From assembly GCA_021780615.1 (NCBI GenBank), contig JAJXYJ010000019.1:1-32858 (forward strand): a stretch of 32,858 nucleotides of DNA, given 5' to 3'. The translations under genes were made by a program, and so were the position numbers. The notes under the pieces are model-generated. The model saw nothing but the letters and a program-made list of their open reading frames with translations, ran no database searches and was not told the DNA's origin. This DNA comes from a bacterium (lineage in GTDB: Bacteria > Patescibacteriota > Minisyncoccia > UBA6257 > JAGOQP01). Positions 30,035 through 32,858 of the stretch are shown here, one piece after another (positions within the stretch are counted from its first letter, which is position 1; each line of letters starts with the position of its first letter).

Positions 30035-30379
30035 TTATTCAAATACAATACGCTTCATGCGCCGTATCTGTAATTTATTTTTGGGAAGCATGCGCATTAC
30101 CGCATGGGTTAAAATGTATGCCTTGCCATGTTTGGCAACCACATCTTTATACGGCTGCACTTTCAAATGCCCAATCTGCGTGGTGTGCGAATAGTACACT
30201 TTCTGATCTTCTTTCATGCCACTCATAGAAATATCGTTGATGTTTTTGACAATCACACGATCATCGCCTTCCAAACGGGGGTCATACGAGGGGCTCTTTT
30301 TGCCCTGCAAAATAACCGCAATATCGCTGGCGACACGGCCGACACGCTTATTAGTACAATCAATGATATGGTCTTTCAT
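30035..30379 (-). CDS. rplM: Ribosomal protein L13 (uL13), short form
   Basis: The product has 114 aa; most L13 have about 142. The N-terminal part before HIIDCTNKRVGRVASDIAVILQGK lacks the usual leader with WYVID, and the C-terminus stops at RRMKRIVFE soon after AVMRMLPKNKL. VIVKNINDISMSGMKEDQKVYYSHT is conserved. It is an early-assembly protein of the large subunit. A promoter lies in the end of fusA (30389-30417), so it may be transcribed with or without fusA. It is coupled to rpsI. Confidence 0.96.
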   Translation of the reverse strand: MKDHIIDCTNKRVGRVASDIAVILQGKKSPSYDPRLEGDDRVIVKNINDISMSGMKEDQKVYYSHTTQIGHLKVQPYKDVVAKHGKAYILTHAVMRMLPKNKLQIRRMKRIVFE

Positions 30380-30388
30380 ACGGGTGTT

Positions 30389-30417
30389 ATACTACACTAA
30401 TTATTTCTTCCCTTCAA
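30389..30417 (-). promoter_or_regulatory. Internal promoter of rplM-rpsI (leaderless)
   Basis: TTGAAG (30412-30417), a 17-bp spacer, TAGTAT (30389-30394), 9 bp before ATG 30379. The -35 lies within the last codons of fusA. Confidence 0.6.
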
Positions 30418-32545
30418 CAATTTGCAATTCAATGTTTTTGGGGACTTCTTCATAATGGTTAAATTCCATGGTAAACGATCCTCTGCCCTGCGTCATGGAG
30501 CGCAGTTTCGTGGCATATCCAAACATCTCGGACAACGGCACCATCGCGTCAATGACCTTCATCGTACTGCGATCAGAAAGTTCTTCAATGCGACCGCGCT
30601 TTGAACTCACATCACCAGTCACATCTCCCAGATATTCTTGCGGTGCAATCACCTGCACTTTCATAATCGGCTCAAGCAGTACGGGACCGGATGCTCGTGC
30701 GCCGTCCTGGAGTGCCATAGATGCCGCAATTTTGAACGCCGCTTCGGATGAGTCAACCTCATGGTATGATCCATCGTAGAGGATCACCTCAAGATCAGTC
30801 AATAGATACCCGGCAATAACTCCTTTTGTTAAAGCTTCCTTGATACCCTTTTCAACAGCAGAAATAAACTCCTGCGGAATGACCCCTCCTTTGATTTGGT
30901 TTACAAACACAAATCCCTTACCGCGCTCAAGTGATTTTAAGCGAATACGCACATGACCATATTGTCCGCGGCCTCCCGATTGACGAATGTATTTTCCTTC
31001 AGCCTCTCCTTCTTTGGTAATGGTTTCTTTGTAGGATACTTGCGGACGACCAACGTTGGCCTCCACGTTAAACTCACGCTTCATGCGGTCAACCAAAATT
31101 TCCAAATGTAATTCTCCCATACCCCAGATAATCGTTTCTCCCGTATCAGCATTTCCCGTGACACGGAATGTCGGATCTTCATCAGCCAATCTCTTGAGCG
31201 CAAGACCAAGCTTTTCTTGGTCATTTTTTGTTTTTGGTTCAATGCGCAAGCTAATAACCGGTTCAGGGAAAGTGATTTTTTCAAGAATAATCGGCTGTGC
31301 CGGATCACACAACGTATCACCTGTCGTAGTGTTCTTTAAACCCACAATAGCACCCAAATCACCAGCAAACATTTCATCAACATCTTCCCGATGATTAGCA
31401 TGCATTCGCACAATGCGACCAATACGCTCCTGTATATCCTTTGTCGCATTCAGCACATAACTTCCTTTTTTGATAACACCGCTGTACACACGAAAATACG
31501 TCAAGTTTCCGACAAATGGATCGGTAGCAACTTTAAACGCCATTGCCGTCAGCGGTTCTGCATCGTCAGGCTGACGAATAATATCAACTCCCGTTGCCGG
31601 ATCGGTTCCCTTAATCGGTTTTGAATCAGTGATATCCAAAGGAGAAGGAAGATAATCAATGACGCCATCCAACATCAATTGCACTCCTTTATTTTTTAAC
31701 GCTGAACCACAAAACACCGGCACCAACGCATTGGCAATGGTCGCCGCACGTAACACAGCACGAAGTTCCTCAAGAGAAGGTTCGGTGCCTCCCAAATACT
31801 TTTCCATAAGCACTTCATCTTGTTCAACAATTCTTTCAATTAAGTGCGCCCGCTGTGCTGCTACATCAGCTACCATATCAGCAGGAATAGCAATCGGATT
31901 AAGCGTCTCCCCATGTTCGCCGGCAAACGCAAAAGCCTGCTGTGTTAAGAGATCAACAACACCAGAAAAATGTTCTTCGGCGCCAATCGGCAATTGCACA
32001 GGAATCGCGTTGGGCGTTAAGCGTTCAATAATAGAATCAAATGATTTTTGAAAATTGGCACCCATGCGATCCATTTTATTAATAAAACAGATGCGTGGAA
32101 CCGCATACTTGTCCGCTTGGTGCCACACGGTTTCGGATTGCGGCTCAACACCGGCAACGCCGTCAAATACCGTCACACCGCCATCAAGCACGCGCAAACT
32201 CCGTTCTACTTCAACGGTAAAATCCACGTGTCCGGGAGTATCAATAATGTTGATGCGATGCTCAAATTGTTCACGGGCTTTGATTTTTTCCTCATCACTT
32301 GATGCGCGCATAATCTCGCGAATCGGCGTCCAAAGACAGGTGGTCGCCGCTGAAGTAATGGTGATGCCACGTTCCCGCTCCTGCTCCATCCAGTCCATAA
32401 TGGCGGCACCTTCGTGCACTTCGCCAATTTTATGAGAAATACCGGTATAGAAAAGAATACGTTCTGAGACGGTTGTTTTACCAGCGTCAATGTGAGCAAT
32501 GATGCCGATATTTCTATATTTCTTAAGAGGATAATTGCGGGCCAT
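30401..32545 (-). CDS. fusA: Translation elongation factor G
   Basis: The product has 714 aa, full length. GTPase motifs: AHIDAGKT (17-24), the switch region [20 protein letters not shown] and NKMDRMG. Domains II to V follow, with [36 protein letters not shown] (domain III/IV border) and the tip of domain IV in [11 protein letters not shown]. The C-terminus has [30 protein letters not shown] and the last domain. It moves tRNAs and mRNA through the ribosome and works with RRF. It follows rpsG, the classical str operon order; tuf is not present here. Spacing to rpsG is 48 bp without a clear promoter. Confidence 0.98.
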   Translation of the reverse strand: MARNYPLKKYRNIGIIAHIDAGKTTVSERILFYTGISHKIGEVHEGAAIMDWMEQERERGITITSAATTCLWTPIREIMRASSDEEKIKAREQFEHRINIIDTPGHVDFTVEVERSLRVLDGGVTVFDGVAGVEPQSETVWHQADKYAVPRICFINKMDRMGANFQKSFDSIIERLTPNAIPVQLPIGAEEHFSGVVDLLTQQAFAFAGEHGETLNPIAIPADMVADVAAQRAHLIERIVEQDEVLMEKYLGGTEPSLEELRAVLRAATIANALVPVFCGSALKNKGVQLMLDGVIDYLPSPLDITDSKPIKGTDPATGVDIIRQPDDAEPLTAMAFKVATDPFVGNLTYFRVYSGVIKKGSYVLNATKDIQERIGRIVRMHANHREDVDEMFAGDLGAIVGLKNTTTGDTLCDPAQPIILEKITFPEPVISLRIEPKTKNDQEKLGLALKRLADEDPTFRVTGNADTGETIIWGMGELHLEILVDRMKREFNVEANVGRPQVSYKETITKEGEAEGKYIRQSGGRGQYGHVRIRLKSLERGKGFVFVNQIKGGVIPQEFISAVEKGIKEALTKGVIAGYLLTDLEVILYDGSYHEVDSSEAAFKIAASMALQDGARASGPVLLEPIMKVQVIAPQEYLGDVTGDVSSKRGRIEELSDRSTMKVIDAMVPLSEMFGYATKLRSMTQGRGSFTMEFNHYEEVPKNIELQIVEGKK

Positions 32546-32593
32546 GGAAAAAATGAATAATCAGTAATGTAATAATCGCGATACAGTCAGATA

Positions 32594-32858
32594 TTAGCGA
32601 GAGAAATGAGCAAATGCCCGGTTTGCCTCTGCCATCTTGTGCACATTCTGTTTCTTGCGGATAGCAGCGCCATCATTGTTATATGCGGCAATCAATTCAG
32701 CCGCAAGACGCTTTGCCATCGGTTTTCCTTTTGAGGACTGCGCGGCTTCAATCATCCACTTGCAGCCCAAGAAAAATTTCCGTTCGGGGCGTACTTCGCG
32801 AGGAACTTGATAATTTGCTCCACCCACGCGCTTAGAAACCACTTCAAACACAGGTAGA
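32594..32858 (-). CDS. rpsG: Ribosomal protein S7 (uS7), 5' end beyond window
   Basis: Only the C-terminal 87 residues are in the window (LPVFEVVSKRVGGANYQVPREVRPERK... to FAHFSR). VGGANYQVPREV is the family signature, followed by KRLAAELIAAYNNDGAAIRKKQNVHKMAEANRAFAHF. S7 starts assembly of the small-subunit head. Its N-terminal ~70 residues lie to the right of the window. It is the first gene of the visible str-type block. Confidence 0.95.
   Translation of the reverse strand, partial: LPVFEVVSKRVGGANYQVPREVRPERKFFLGCKWMIEAAQSSKGKPMAKRLAAELIAAYNNDGAAIRKKQNVHKMAEANRAFAHFSR

Noticed and set aside
1-32858. Alternative genetic code with UGA as glycine (as in Gracilibacteria)
   Set aside because: dedA, rseP and the T9SS-tail gene end at TGA at the expected positions, and TGA does not occur inside conserved genes.

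Overview
The window looks like a chromosome piece from a Candidate Phyla Radiation (Patescibacteria, probably Parcubacteria-like) bacterium. The evidence is the SecA C-terminal zinc motif of the CPR form, a short L13 (114 aa) and a compact prolyl-tRNA synthetase (416 aa). It also carries PEGA, SIMPL, GtrA and DedA proteins of the usual CPR type, tightly packed or overlapping genes, and standard stop codons (TGA is used as stop). Almost all genes are on the minus strand. No rRNA, tRNA, CRISPR or transposase gene was seen.

Right end, read in the minus direction: rpsG (5' end cut by the window), fusA, rplM, rpsI and a small membrane protein form a translation block. A plus-strand PEGA-domain membrane protein and an acidic hypothetical protein follow, divergently transcribed. 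Next come a stand-alone mreB paralogue, DNA polymerase III delta', a membrane-anchored Asp-box beta-propeller, frr, rseP, and the cell-shape operon proS-mreB-mreC-mreD-mrdA-galT. The order frr...rseP-proS is an old bacterial arrangement. After this come dedA, tpiA-SIMPL-hypothetical, gtrA, a 1.16-kb gene-free stretch, a 35-aa lysine-rich protein, hpf and secA.

Left end (1-7.4 kb) is accessory. It holds a DUF559 endonuclease gene enclosed by inverted GC-rich repeats, an ASCH-like gene remnant, an M16 protease, two small hypothetical genes, and a secreted protein with a type IX secretion (T9SS) sorting tail that is out of place in CPR. A >990-codon secreted Ig/fibronectin-like adhesin runs off the left edge.

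The non-coding DNA is the most unusual part. (1) Many spacers hold AT-rich repeats with a strict 7-bp period, often folded as inverted arms and placed directly after stop codons. (2) Four promoters have a DnaA-box-like TTATnCACA about 27-31 bp upstream of the -10 box, and two of these belong to a duplicated divergent promoter module. (3) The gene-free stretch contains a convincing unannotated small RNA (strong promoter, hairpin, perfect terminator, about 82 nt), a second possible one, and a perfect 48-bp palindrome. (4) Many genes have near-consensus -10 boxes only 5-13 bp before the start codon, which implies leaderless mRNAs. Genes with good Shine-Dalgarno sites are the minority.
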